Below are positions 26,949 to 36,409 of a stretch of 64,000 nt of DNA, one piece after another (the stretch's first letter is position 1; each line of letters starts with the position of its first letter). The position numbers and the translations under genes are program-made. The notes below the pieces were generated by a model. The model was given only the letters and a program-made list of their open reading frames with translations. It was not told the origin of the DNA and did not search any database. The stretch spans positions 116,051 through 180,050 of the forward strand of contig JACRJO010000015.1 of the NCBI GenBank assembly GCA_016219985.1, written 5' to 3'. Origin of the DNA: Sphingobacteriales bacterium (lineage in GTDB: Bacteria; Bacteroidota; Bacteroidia; Chitinophagales; Chitinophagaceae).

Positions 26949-29588
26949 TTATTTGGCTAATTCTGAAACAGAAGCCACCCTTTTATAAACAATATCTTTG
27001 AATTGTTTGAAATGTTCCTTGCCGCATTTTATTTTCATTTTCTCACTACCTCTTAGTTCCTGGCCTGCACTCTTTGTTTCTGCAACAAAATAGATTTTGC
27101 TTTCATTTTTAAATACCACGGCCCAGTCGGGGTTATATGTGCCTATGGGTGTATTTATTTTAAACCAAAACGGCAGCTTGAAATAAAACTCTACATTTTC
27201 ACTAGTCTCACAATCCTTTGCAAACTGGCTTTCGACATCAGATTGTAGCGGAATCAGGTTTTCATAGATTGTTTTATCCGGGTCTGTAACTGTATGAGTG
27301 AATTTGTCAATGTAGATTTCCAGTTCATTATCTTCAAACAATTTCATTTCATACACTTTACCACCAATCTTTTCATACTTAATTCCTTCAATCATTAATT
27401 CATAAAGTACTTGCCGTATAGCAACCACTACATTATCCATAAATAATTGAGGATTAATCAGCACTTCAGATATACGGCCTGATCTCTTTATGATTTCAAG
27501 AATGGTGGAACGGGTAAGTTCTGTTTTTGACTGAATGTAGCCCAGCATATCCGGCATTTCCAAAGGAAAAGCATAATTATCATTGCCGCTATCACTAAGT
27601 AATAAGCCTTTTACTCCTTCATCGGTAATTTCTACTTTGTTTTTATTGCTGCGGATAGATGGCTTTTTTGTTTCAGGTATTTCTTTGACTGCCTTTGCAG
27701 CTATGGTTATTAATTCAGCAGTATCATAGTTAACACTGTACTTAGTATGAAATTTTATCTTATCCCATATCTGCAAAAATTTAGGGTCGGCCTCAAAGCC
27801 TTTGCGAAGCTTTACTTTTTGCTTTTTACCCTTATCTTTTATTCTTCCTGTAAAGTCCACACCGCAATCTTGTTCAATTTCCTTTTGCAGGGCTTTTGCA
27901 AATTCATCATAGGACTCATTGGCAACAACTGTGAGCCTGTTTATACCCCTGTCAAAAATTCGCTGTCCTTCATTATTTACACTCAGACGTAAGCCCCGGC
28001 CAATTTCCTGCCGCTTTTTTATTTCAGATTTAGTTTCGTTCAATGTACATATCTGGAAAACGTTTGGATTATCCCAGCCTTCTCTTAAAGCAGAATGACT
28101 GAAAATAAACCGCAATGGCGTATTAATATCAAGTAAACGTTCTTTCTCCTGCATGATCAGTTTGTACGTATCATCATCGGCTTGTGTTTCTCCACCCGTA
28201 TCTTTTACCTTGCCCTTATTGTCTTGTGAAAAATAGCCCTCGTGCAGGTCTTCTACTTTATTTGATATTAAATCTTTGAACTGAGGTTTTGCAATTTCTT
28301 CATGGTATATTTCTTCAAACCATTTGGCGAACCTGCCGGGAAGCTTATTTCCATTAATATCATACTCCCGGTAATTCTTTACTTTATCAATAAAAAATAA
28401 GGAAAGTACTTTTATGCTTTTGCTGCGAAACTGCTTTTCCTTTCTTAAATGCTCTTCCACGGTTTTACGAATCATGAATTTCATTACTTCATCATTCATC
28501 CCGCCCTGGCTCTGTCCAACACCCAGTACAACACCGTTGGTTAGTTCTATTTGCTGGCTTCCAAAATCTATTTCATATATCTTCAATCCATCATAACGGT
28601 CGTTTCTTCCGCTCAGTTCAAACAAATCATTTTTCTTAGCATTGGCCGTGACTGTTTTTCTCTTTATACCACCGGTTGTATTTACATCAATCTTTATTTT
28701 AGCGGTAATACTGTTGCCTGACCTATTAACTGATTCTACCTGGATATAAGCGCTGTTTAAATCATTTTCGCTTAATACTGAATCAACTTCAATCTGCTTT
28801 ACCAACCCTAAATCATACGCCTTCACGGGATTGAGTGAATACATGAGATTGTACAGATTAGTATGTGTAGCTGAGTAGCGGAGGGTACAAAGTGGATTCA
28901 GATTTTCTATCGCTTTTTTCCTGATTTCTGTTTCCATGTTTTGGGGTTCATCCACAATAACAATGGGATTGGTACTTTGTATAAACTCAATCGGCTTTTT
29001 GCCCGTTAATTTGTCATTGGCTTTATTGATGATGTTTTCGTCTTTGGCAAAAGAATCAATATTGATTACCAAAATTTGAATAGCATTACCACTGGCAAAG
29101 CCACGAAGATTTGAAACTTTTTTGCTGTCGTACACTTCCGGGTTTACCTGCACCTTATCATAAAGGGTTTGAAAATGTTCCTGTGTAATTTGTAAGTTTT
29201 TCAAAACACCTTCCCGTATAGCTACAGATGGCACTACAATTACAAATTTTTTAAACCCATACAATTTGTTCAGCTCAAAAATGGTACGCAGGTACACATA
29301 GGTTTTACCTGTACCGGTTTCCATTTCAATGGAAAAGTTCATTCCGTCAAGGGCTTCTTTGTTATTCTTTATTTCATTGGCTTGCTGTATTGTTTTTACA
29401 TTTTCCCAAATCTGTTCTTCAGATACTGTGAGTCTATTACCAAATCCATTTTCAGAATGTAATGCACCAGCCTGATAAATGCTGAACTCAAAATCACCAC
29501 CGTTTAAAGGTTGCCCTTCAAATATATCAGTGATGGATTTTATCGCATCTAATTGATATTGCTGGTTGCTATCGAAATGTAGTTTCAT
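26949..29588 (-). CDS. res: Type III restriction endonuclease subunit (Res)
   Basis: An 879-aa SF2 helicase-nuclease. Walker A is TGTGKT (91-96), motif II VIVDEPQNM, motif III region LRYSATHTNLYN, motif VI EIGRGLRLSV. Near the C-terminus, YNPDWAVVFK followed by YFVAETKSAG is the PD-ExK endonuclease site. Type III Res translocates or slides with Mod and cuts near unmethylated sites. The start overlaps the upstream gene stop by one base. All key motifs are intact. Confidence 0.93.
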   Translation of the reverse strand: MKLHFDSNQQYQLDAIKSITDIFEGQPLNGGDFEFSIYQAGALHSENGFGNRLTVSEEQIWENVKTIQQANEIKNNKEALDGMNFSIEMETGTGKTYVYLRTIFELNKLYGFKKFVIVVPSVAIREGVLKNLQITQEHFQTLYDKVQVNPEVYDSKKVSNLRGFASGNAIQILVINIDSFAKDENIINKANDKLTGKKPIEFIQSTNPIVIVDEPQNMETEIRKKAIENLNPLCTLRYSATHTNLYNLMYSLNPVKAYDLGLVKQIEVDSVLSENDLNSAYIQVESVNRSGNSITAKIKIDVNTTGGIKRKTVTANAKKNDLFELSGRNDRYDGLKIYEIDFGSQQIELTNGVVLGVGQSQGGMNDEVMKFMIRKTVEEHLRKEKQFRSKSIKVLSLFFIDKVKNYREYDINGNKLPGRFAKWFEEIYHEEIAKPQFKDLISNKVEDLHEGYFSQDNKGKVKDTGGETQADDDTYKLIMQEKERLLDINTPLRFIFSHSALREGWDNPNVFQICTLNETKSEIKKRQEIGRGLRLSVNNEGQRIFDRGINRLTVVANESYDEFAKALQKEIEQDCGVDFTGRIKDKGKKQKVKLRKGFEADPKFLQIWDKIKFHTKYSVNYDTAELITIAAKAVKEIPETKKPSIRSNKNKVEITDEGVKGLLLSDSGNDNYAFPLEMPDMLGYIQSKTELTRSTILEIIKRSGRISEVLINPQLFMDNVVVAIRQVLYELMIEGIKYEKIGGKVYEMKLFEDNELEIYIDKFTHTVTDPDKTIYENLIPLQSDVESQFAKDCETSENVEFYFKLPFWFKINTPIGTYNPDWAVVFKNESKIYFVAETKSAGQELRGSEKMKIKCGKEHFKQFKDIVYKRVASVSELAK

Positions 29589-30388
29589 TAAATAATATCA
29601 CTAATTTTTTTGTTTCCCACATTAGTACCTTGTATCATATTTCCATTAATATCTGCCTCGCCTAAGTATGTATTTCCTGTACTATCAAATACTTCATAAT
29701 GTATTTTATTCTCTCTGTGAAAGAAATCAAAATACCAGTGGTTGCCTGTTTGCTTATGCCGATAAATACGTTCTTTACGCCAATATTTTTCAAGTGGTTC
29801 AAAATCATTATTGCCAGATAACTTAAAAGTGCCGTCTGCTATTGTAGTTATCCATCTTACAAAACCAACAGAACTATTAGTAGCTGTAACAAATAATACT
29901 TTAGGTAATGCTGGTTCTCTGATAGCATCTTTTATGATATGTAATTCCTCTCTGTTAACATCAATTGAATTCCCTAAACATATACAAATGGTTTTTTCTG
30001 CTTCATTATCTTGTAAGCTACTTTCAGCAGATTCAGCCACAACAAAGGGTGAGCTAATAACACTTACTGATATTGCCCAATTGGCATAGATGTGTTGACT
30101 ACTACGAAAAACAGGCAAATTCACATCTGTAGATGTATATTTAAGAATGTGTTGTAATTGCCCTTTAATACCAGCCAAATGCGGGTCTGGTAATAACCCA
30201 GTTGCTACCTGTATAAAACTCGAAATATTTGCCGCATCAAAGTACAAATCATAAATCCCTTTTTCTTTCAATTTCTTTTTAACAGAGAATAGTTCATTAA
30301 TAACTTCCTGATATGAATCTGGGTTATTATGCAGCATTTCAAAAGCAGCATCTGTTTCTGGTAGATATATAAATGCTTTTACTTTCAT
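29588..30388 (-). CDS. Unknown protein with a colicin-E3-like C-terminal domain (candidate effector)
   Basis: A 266-aa protein between the AAA ATPase gene and res. The first 200 residues are an unrecognised alpha/beta domain. The C-terminus (about 215-262) reads WYFDFFHRENKIHYEVFD, then GNTYLGEADINGN. It resembles the cytotoxic RNase domain of colicin E3 and related polymorphic toxins (pattern D-x-x-H, then E, then HLGxFDPxTG), with D and H in FDFFH and E in HYEVFD as candidate catalytic residues and a four-residue insertion. If right, it would be an RNA-cutting effector of the DUF262/AAA trio. The match was made by eye and is short. Confidence 0.45.
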   Translation of the reverse strand: MKVKAFIYLPETDAAFEMLHNNPDSYQEVINELFSVKKKLKEKGIYDLYFDAANISSFIQVATGLLPDPHLAGIKGQLQHILKYTSTDVNLPVFRSSQHIYANWAISVSVISSPFVVAESAESSLQDNEAEKTICICLGNSIDVNREELHIIKDAIREPALPKVLFVTATNSSVGFVRWITTIADGTFKLSGNNDFEPLEKYWRKERIYRHKQTGNHWYFDFFHRENKIHYEVFDSTGNTYLGEADINGNMIQGTNVGNKKISDII

Positions 30389-30389
30389 G

Positions 30390-31532
30390 TTAAAAACCTA
30401 ACAAATAGTTTAGATCATTTTCTGTTTGGTCAAAAAACTCAACAGGTTGTTTATCAATTTTCCCGCCTTCTCTAATTTTTATTTCCACTGCTTTTGCACT
30501 ATGTGTATTTTCATCTCTAGTAAAGTGATGAATTTTTACTTGTTCTCTCGTTATTCCTCTTTCTTCCTGTTCAAATTTTTTACATGCAACTAGCACTCCG
30601 TTAATAATATGGTCGCTGTGTGTTTCCATAATAATCTGGATACCGTTTTGAGCAGCTAACGCAAGAAGTTCTGCTAACTTTGATTGACCTTTAGGGTGCA
30701 AATGCGCTTCTGGATTTTCAATAAGAATAAGACTACCTGCATCTGCAGATAAAACAGCAACAATTATTGGAAGCGCATAACTCAATCCAAAGCCAACATT
30801 TTCTGCACTAAATTCATTGGTTGGTCCAATATCATTTGGCTTATTGAATGTGTATTTTAAATTAAAGGATTTTCCGCTTTGTTTAGGAACAACATTAACC
30901 CCTGGGCTTATTTCTCTTTCCCATGCTGTGGTTTGATTTAGCAAGTCATCAAATTCGGAATTTGGATTTATAAGATTAGCGAATTTGACTCTTTGTTTTT
31001 TTTCAATTCCAAAATGATAAAGAAAATGTACCGCCAGTTCACCTTGTCCCTTTTCAATTGAAAGTTGTTTTTTTGTTTCAACAGCATTAGAATCTAACGG
31101 ATAAGTCTCCCTGGGAGACAACCTTGCTGCACTTAAATACTGAAATTTTTCACTAAAAATGCTTAATTCAGAGGAGCTGATTGGAGCATCGCCCAAGATT
31201 GGAATAAAATTCTTTTTTGCGTTATTGTTTTCTGGCTTAAAGCTCCAAACCTGTTCACCACTTTCATCAGAGCTCAAGGCAAACTGAATTATATCATCTT
31301 CTCCATACTGATATAAAGCATCACTTATGAATCCAATATCACAGTGAGGCTTATTAAGTTGTAATCCCGTATTTAAGACATTGTTTTCGAAAGATTGCCT
31401 AAGCAATAATAAAGACTGAAATATGGATGATTTACCAACACCATTTATGCCGGACAAGATATTCAAATTCTTAAATTCGAGTTCTGTATTCCGATGGGCC
31501 TTGAAATTTCTAATAGATAACTTATTTATCAT
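30390..31532 (-). CDS. AAA ATPase, RecF/OLD-like (DUF3696 type)
   Basis: A 380-aa SMC/RecF-like ATPase: Walker A GINGVGKSS (28-36), Walker B-like SLILIENPEAHLHPKGQSKL and the METHSDHIINGVL sensor region, with a C-terminal DUF3696-like tail (VEIKIREGGKIDKQPVEFFD). There is no coiled-coil arm of SMC length. Such ATPases power OLD, Septu and retron-like defence and usually act with a nuclease partner. It starts 1 bp after the DUF262 gene and ends 1 bp before the putative effector gene, so the three form a tight unit. Confidence 0.85.
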   Translation of the reverse strand: MINKLSIRNFKAHRNTELEFKNLNILSGINGVGKSSIFQSLLLLRQSFENNVLNTGLQLNKPHCDIGFISDALYQYGEDDIIQFALSSDESGEQVWSFKPENNNAKKNFIPILGDAPISSSELSIFSEKFQYLSAARLSPRETYPLDSNAVETKKQLSIEKGQGELAVHFLYHFGIEKKQRVKFANLINPNSEFDDLLNQTTAWEREISPGVNVVPKQSGKSFNLKYTFNKPNDIGPTNEFSAENVGFGLSYALPIIVAVLSADAGSLILIENPEAHLHPKGQSKLAELLALAAQNGIQIIMETHSDHIINGVLVACKKFEQEERGITREQVKIHHFTRDENTHSAKAVEIKIREGGKIDKQPVEFFDQTENDLNYLLGF

Positions 31533-31533
31533 T

Positions 31534-32943
31534 TCAGGAGTTTATAGTTTCGTTGATTATTCTGGAAATTTCCTCAAACCTTGTTTTTACGCTTTCTTTT
31601 TGACCTGTACCGGATGAAAGAGAATAAATAAATTTTGAATCCTTATTTAGTTCTATGAATTTGTCTTTGAACAGATGAGATTTCATAATTAGTTTATTTG
31701 TGTCTGCAAGACTTAGCTTACTAAACCCAACCCCCAAAGACTCAAATAAGGCTTTATTTATTGGTTTCCTTCTATCACCATAGTTTTGTCTTTTTCGGAA
31801 AGCATCATTACCAAAAATGGCTATAGCTGTTTTCATTGCTTTCGTAAAATTGTTTTTCATTTCGCTACGATACTCAGGGGTAGTATCCTTTATGGATGCC
31901 ATACCTTTTGTCATGAAGCTATCTAAGTCTGGCTCGTATTCAACTGGGCCTTTAATGTAAAATGAAACAAATCGGGTAACAAAATCTCTATCTTCCATCC
32001 GGTCGGAATTAATTACATAGCAAGTCGCTTCTCTAAATTCAGGCACCTCTGATAGTTCTTCAACAAATTTAGCGGGCAGCCCTTGGTTTAAGGCATGGCG
32101 AATTTCCTGTGGAGTTAATACAAGCCCTCCCGTATTAATGCGTTTGAAAATATTAAACTTAACCTCATCTGGCGTTCCTTTTTCAACCACATATACAGTA
32201 ATTGGGCTTTGGGTAATTCTTCTTTGTAAATCTCTGGGCAGATTATCGTATGTTTTGCCATCAAATTGCTTTAGAAATTCTAAATCTTCCAACAACATAG
32301 TTTTATTCACAGCAAAATTTCGCAAAACACTGCATCGTTGTAAACCATCAATTACCTGCCAGGAAGTCATACGCTCTTGGGTAATTTCATTGATTGTTTC
32401 GATTTCATCAAAATAGAAAGCTGGGAGCGGAAGTCTAAGAAGTACCGATTCTATTAGACGACTTTGCTTTACATTATCCCACAGATTATCTTTTCGCTGA
32501 AACAGTGTAAAAAAATTAACTTCATTATGTTGAATTTTATCAATCAATTCACCAAGTGTAAATGGGTCACGCCTAATTCTTATTAAGTTTGGGTCGAATG
32601 GGACTTTTATTGGCACTTTACTTTCGTCAGAATCCTCGATTTTATTTTCATCGCTTTGAAAAGAGACATTGTCTTTTGCTGGATATTCAACATTAATTAA
32701 ATCGTTGCCATTAACAGTTGTAATATATTTTTCATCTCCAGTATCCCGGTAGTTAATAGCATTATTAAATTCTATAAAAGTGTATTTGTTTTGCTTCTCT
32801 AGTTCAGATGATACTGCAACAAACTGAAAATATCCAACTTTAAAAGTGCCATCATTAAAAAATAATTTCGTAGGCTCAGTAGTGGGAGCATATACAAAAG
32901 GATAGTTTGGGTCTATACTTTTTCCAATTTCTTCTTTGGTCAC
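31534..32943 (-). CDS. DUF262 (GmrS/ParB-like) domain protein
   Basis: A 469-aa protein with the DUF262 signature: FTLGELIDKIQHNEVNFFTL, FQRKDNLWD, RLIESVLLRLPLPAFYFDE and WQVIDGLQRCSVLRNFAVNK; DGLQR around residue 190 is the ParB/Srx-fold active site. In GmrSD enzymes this domain binds nucleotide or cleaves modified DNA. The C-terminal DUF1524 HNH half of full GmrSD is not seen. It follows mod by 10 bp, and is first of a three-gene insert between mod and res. Confidence 0.85.
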   Translation of the reverse strand: MTKEEIGKSIDPNYPFVYAPTTEPTKLFFNDGTFKVGYFQFVAVSSELEKQNKYTFIEFNNAINYRDTGDEKYITTVNGNDLINVEYPAKDNVSFQSDENKIEDSDESKVPIKVPFDPNLIRIRRDPFTLGELIDKIQHNEVNFFTLFQRKDNLWDNVKQSRLIESVLLRLPLPAFYFDEIETINEITQERMTSWQVIDGLQRCSVLRNFAVNKTMLLEDLEFLKQFDGKTYDNLPRDLQRRITQSPITVYVVEKGTPDEVKFNIFKRINTGGLVLTPQEIRHALNQGLPAKFVEELSEVPEFREATCYVINSDRMEDRDFVTRFVSFYIKGPVEYEPDLDSFMTKGMASIKDTTPEYRSEMKNNFTKAMKTAIAIFGNDAFRKRQNYGDRRKPINKALFESLGVGFSKLSLADTNKLIMKSHLFKDKFIELNKDSKFIYSLSSGTGQKESVKTRFEEISRIINETINS

Positions 32944-32953
32944 AGTTTACTTT

Positions 32954-34822
32954 TTAAATTGTTTTAAAATCTATTCCTGCATCTTTCATTTGCAACACCG
33001 TATTAGTTTTCAACTGGTCGTTACCGGTAAACAAATTATCTAAAGTGATAACTTTATTTGGTTTTGCTCCGATTATTTGCTGTATAGTTTTGTCATCCAT
33101 TTTTTGCAATGCAATGATGAGTTCACCATTTGCAATAACAAAGTAATTGCCGGTATGCTCCACTTTATCTGTAAGTTGGTAACCCGCTTTCAGCATTAAC
33201 TCATACTGCATATTTTGTACGGGACTACCTTCATGTACCGGGTTGGTAAATGCTTCTAACTGCTGCACCAGGTTTTCTTCGTTAATATCGGCACTGCGCC
33301 ATATTTTAAAGTTGGAAGGAGCAAGCCTAAAAACTTTGAAGCCTAAATCCTGCTTGCCATTATCAAACATATCTGGCTTTTCAGCTTTTTCCTTTTCAAT
33401 TTTAGCAATAACCCTACGGATTCTTTCTTTTGAGATTTCTGCAATCGTTTTATAACCTGCCTTAAATGCTTCACTATCTTCATCACATATTTCCGGTAGT
33501 TGAACTAAAAGGAATTTTCTATTCCCTCCATCTTCTTCATTAAACTCCAAAGTTGATTGTGCTGTCGTGCCGGAGCCACTAAAAAAATCAAGGATTATAT
33601 CATTGTCTTTTTTTGTTGTACAGATTTCAATAATTCTTTTTATTAATCTTACTGGCTTGGGGGTGCTAAAAATTTTTTTTCCTAATAACTCTGCCGTTTC
33701 TTTTTGCCCTTCATCGTTATGCCCCACTTCTTCAAAAGTCCACCATGTACCGGGGACAACTCCATCTTGTAGTTCTGATAAAAATCTTTTTAGCCGAGGT
33801 TTTTTATAAGTAAATTCTGCCCCCCAATAAAGTCTGTTCTCTTTGACAAGCTCTTCATGTTTTTCTTTGCTATATCTCCAAACAGCATTTTCATCTGGCC
33901 AAATCTCTTCGCCTGTCTTTGGATGAATAATAGGATACCATAAAGTGGGTCTTTCGGTTTTACTTTTACTGCTTACATATTCGCTTGAAGTCCATTCTCC
34001 TCTCGGGTCATTATCCAAGTTTTGATAACGATTTAATTGTTTTTCTGTTCTTGGCAATAAGTTTCTCTCAAACTTTGAGCTTTTTGAAAAGACTAAAATA
34101 TATTCATGTGTAGCACTAATACCATCATCATCATTTGCAACTGCATATTTTTTTTGCCAAACTATTTCAGCCACAAAATTTTCTTCCCCGAAAATTTCAT
34201 TCATTATTAACCTCAGATTATGTACTTCATTATCATCAATGTGTACGAAAATTACTCCATCATCTTTCAATAAGTTTTTAGCCAAAAATAAACGAGGGTA
34301 CATCATGCTGAGCCAGTTACTGTGGTAATGGCCACTGTCTTTGCTGTTCTTACGAAACATGCCCTCTTTCATCAGGTATCCTTCTTCGTCTTTCTCCCCA
34401 ATACGTTTTTCATAGTCTGCTTTATTCTCTTTAAACTTATCGGGGTAAATAAAACTGTCGCTACCGGTGTTATATGGCGGGTCTATAATAATGCACTTTA
34501 TTTTATTGTAATAGCTTTTCTGCAATACTTTCAGCACTTCCAGGTTTTCGCCTTCAATAAAAATATTTTCTGTAGTATCAAAGTTGATGGATTCTTCCTG
34601 CAGTGGTTTCAATGTGGCCGTGGTGGGCACCTGCAATACTTTAAACGCATCACTCTTACCGGCCCAGTTCAATACATATCTTTCATTGGCAAAATTGATA
34701 TCATCGCTAAAAGTGGCTTTAAGTTTCTCCCAATCCAGTTTTCCCTCTGTAAAGAGGTTAGGGAATTGCTCTTTTAATTTAGCAAGGTTATCTAGTTCAA
34801 TATTTAGTGATTCTCCGTTCAT
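32954..34822 (-). CDS. mod: Type III DNA methyltransferase (Mod), adenine-specific
   Basis: A 622-aa beta-class N6-adenine methyltransferase with catalytic DPPY (114-117, IIDPPYNTGSDSF) and SAM-binding DFFSGSGTTAQS after the target-recognition region (about 220-400). It modifies the recognition site and supplies specificity to Res. Its ATG overlaps the stop of the XRE gene (4-bp ATGA type). No homopolymer phase-variation tract is apparent near the 5' end. The recognition site cannot be read. Confidence 0.94.
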   Translation of the reverse strand: MNGESLNIELDNLAKLKEQFPNLFTEGKLDWEKLKATFSDDINFANERYVLNWAGKSDAFKVLQVPTTATLKPLQEESINFDTTENIFIEGENLEVLKVLQKSYYNKIKCIIIDPPYNTGSDSFIYPDKFKENKADYEKRIGEKDEEGYLMKEGMFRKNSKDSGHYHSNWLSMMYPRLFLAKNLLKDDGVIFVHIDDNEVHNLRLIMNEIFGEENFVAEIVWQKKYAVANDDDGISATHEYILVFSKSSKFERNLLPRTEKQLNRYQNLDNDPRGEWTSSEYVSSKSKTERPTLWYPIIHPKTGEEIWPDENAVWRYSKEKHEELVKENRLYWGAEFTYKKPRLKRFLSELQDGVVPGTWWTFEEVGHNDEGQKETAELLGKKIFSTPKPVRLIKRIIEICTTKKDNDIILDFFSGSGTTAQSTLEFNEEDGGNRKFLLVQLPEICDEDSEAFKAGYKTIAEISKERIRRVIAKIEKEKAEKPDMFDNGKQDLGFKVFRLAPSNFKIWRSADINEENLVQQLEAFTNPVHEGSPVQNMQYELMLKAGYQLTDKVEHTGNYFVIANGELIIALQKMDDKTIQQIIGAKPNKVITLDNLFTGNDQLKTNTVLQMKDAGIDFKTI

Positions 34823-35112
34823 TGTTTCTTGTTGATTTTATTTGATACAGATTTCAGTGCCTCACCTGCCTGGTCCTCATTTTTAACAACATCATACACC
34901 TGATCAGCTAACCATAGAGTTAATAACTCGTCTTTATCAGATTTTAATATTTGCGCCAGTTTCACAACAAGTTCTTTTTTGGCGATTCGCTCACCTCTTT
35001 CTATTTTACTGTATAGTGGTGTATCCATTTCCAGTAAAGCTGCCACCTGGCGTTGTAATAAATGTTGCTGACTTCTCAGTTCCTTAATGCGGTTTCCGAA
35101 TTGTGTAGCCAC
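34819..35112 (-). CDS. XRE-family regulator, probable R-M controller protein
   Basis: A 97-aa protein with a Cro/CI-type HTH (FGNRIKELRSQQHLLQRQVA, then ALLEMDTPLYSKIERGER). It starts with GTG, lies directly upstream of mod with a 4-bp overlap, and has a perfect 6-bp palindrome ten bases upstream of its start. Size and position are those of C-proteins that delay restriction until methylation is complete. Autoregulation is inferred. Confidence 0.88.
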   Translation of the reverse strand: MATQFGNRIKELRSQQHLLQRQVAALLEMDTPLYSKIERGERIAKKELVVKLAQILKSDKDELLTLWLADQVYDVVKNEDQAGEALKSVSNKINKKQ

Positions 35113-35121
35113 TTTAAATGT

Positions 35122-35135
35122 TTTGACTTGTCAAA
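35122..35135. promoter_or_regulatory. Palindromic operator candidate for the XRE controller
   Basis: TTTGAC-TT-GTCAAA, 6-bp arms with a 2-bp centre, lies 10 bp upstream of the GTG start. Nearby TACATTTA on the minus strand is a one-mismatch -7 box, so a bound dimer would overlap or abut the transcription start. Confidence 0.5.
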
Positions 35136-35289
35136 TTTTGGTAAATGTAATTCATCCGCAATACATTTTAATCGCTCTATAATTACTTTCTAATTACTCC
35201 ACAAATGCTCCCTGATAGAACTGGCTAATATTTTTAGTATATTTATCCACATTTTGATACATTTTTTATGAAATTACAAAATCAGTTTT

Positions 35290-35297
35290 TATGTTTG
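35290..35297 (+). promoter_or_regulatory. -7 box (TATGTTTG) of the XRE-ImmA gene
   Basis: TATGTTTG matches TAnnTTTG and lies 25 bp ahead of the ATG at 35322. The identical octamer occurs ahead of the 37-kb module. The remaining divergent intergenic region (35136-35289) is AT-rich, with no other clear site. Confidence 0.55.
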
Positions 35298-35321
35298 TTG
35301 CCCAATTAAAAGAACGGCAAT

Positions 35322-36356
35322 ATGACACAAGCGACGATTAACCCCCAAATGATCCTGCTGGCAAGAGAAGCCAGGGGAATGTCACAAAGCGATCTGGCGG
35401 AGCGTTTAAACAGCTATAAAGCCAGTGTTTCCAGATTGGAGCATGGGGATGGCCCGGTAGATGAAAATACCCTGATAGCTCTTGCCGAAGCCACCCATTA
35501 CCCGCCACAATTTTTCATGCAGAAGGGCGAGATATTACCGGTAAATCTGAGTTATCGTAAGAGAAAACAGGTTCCTGCAAAGTTGCTGACTCCGATAGAG
35601 GCACAAATGAATATTATCAGGAATCATGTGCAGTTGATAATCAATGGAATAGGAAGTTCTGATGTTGTACTACCCGTTTTTGAGGTAACAGAAAAGCATT
35701 CGCCTGAACAGATTGCAAACCTGGTGCGCAAATCCTGGAGAGTTCCTGCTGGCCCCATTGAAAACCTGAGCCGCTTACTGGAAGACAAAGGCATCCTTAT
35801 AAGCAGCTTTGACTTTGGAACTGACCGGGTAGATAGTCGCTCCATGCTTACAGATACCAACCAGCCCATCATTTTCCTGAACCGTAATTTATTGGGTGAC
35901 CGGCAACGGTTTTCACTTGCTTTTGAATTGGGGCATTTGATCATGCACACATTCTGCACTGTTGCCCACGACAGGGATATTAACCATGAAGCCAATCTTT
36001 TTGCTGCTGAATTTTTAATGCCTTCAAAGGATATTCTGCCGGATTATAAAGACGGAATTACACTCTCCCTATTAGGTGAACTGAAACGAAAATGGAAAGT
36101 GAGCATGATTTCCCTTTTATATCGGGCTGATGACCTGGGCTTGCTTACTCCAAACCAGAAACGTTACCTGGTGCAGCAATTCAACGACCAGAAAATCCGC
36201 AGGCGTGAACCTCCACAGTTAGATGTACCCAAAGAAAGCCCTCAACGCATCAGGCAGTTAATCACTGAACTGATGCAAAAAGCCAGGTTGAATATTTTTC
36301 AATTGTGTACGTTGCTTGCCATTGAGCACGATGATTATATAGCCTATTATGGATAG
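35322..36356 (+). CDS. XRE-HTH / ImmA-IrrE family protein with incomplete zinc motif
   Basis: A 344-aa protein: N-terminal HTH (ILLAREARGMSQSDLAERLN) and a central ImmA/IrrE peptidase-like domain. These proteins cut or sense repressors and often switch mobile elements on after stress. The metal motif reads FSLAFELGHLIMH (about 196-208): the first His of HExxH is Phe, so one zinc ligand and possibly catalysis may be lost, although degenerate copies are known in this family. The later NHEANLFAAEFLMP is present. Divergent from the R-M operon, it may govern the plus-strand module. Confidence 0.88.
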   Translation: MTQATINPQMILLAREARGMSQSDLAERLNSYKASVSRLEHGDGPVDENTLIALAEATHYPPQFFMQKGEILPVNLSYRKRKQVPAKLLTPIEAQMNIIRNHVQLIINGIGSSDVVLPVFEVTEKHSPEQIANLVRKSWRVPAGPIENLSRLLEDKGILISSFDFGTDRVDSRSMLTDTNQPIIFLNRNLLGDRQRFSLAFELGHLIMHTFCTVAHDRDINHEANLFAAEFLMPSKDILPDYKDGITLSLLGELKRKWKVSMISLLYRADDLGLLTPNQKRYLVQQFNDQKIRRREPPQLDVPKESPQRIRQLITELMQKARLNIFQLCTLLAIEHDDYIAYYG

Positions 36357-36409
36357 AAAGGATAAATACTACTGACCCGGATTTACTTAACAGCTTAAAC
36401 GAAATTGAA

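Noticed and set aside
32954..34822. Phase-variable mod gene
   Set aside because: No tandem tetranucleotide or long homopolymer tract is seen in the 5' part of the gene.
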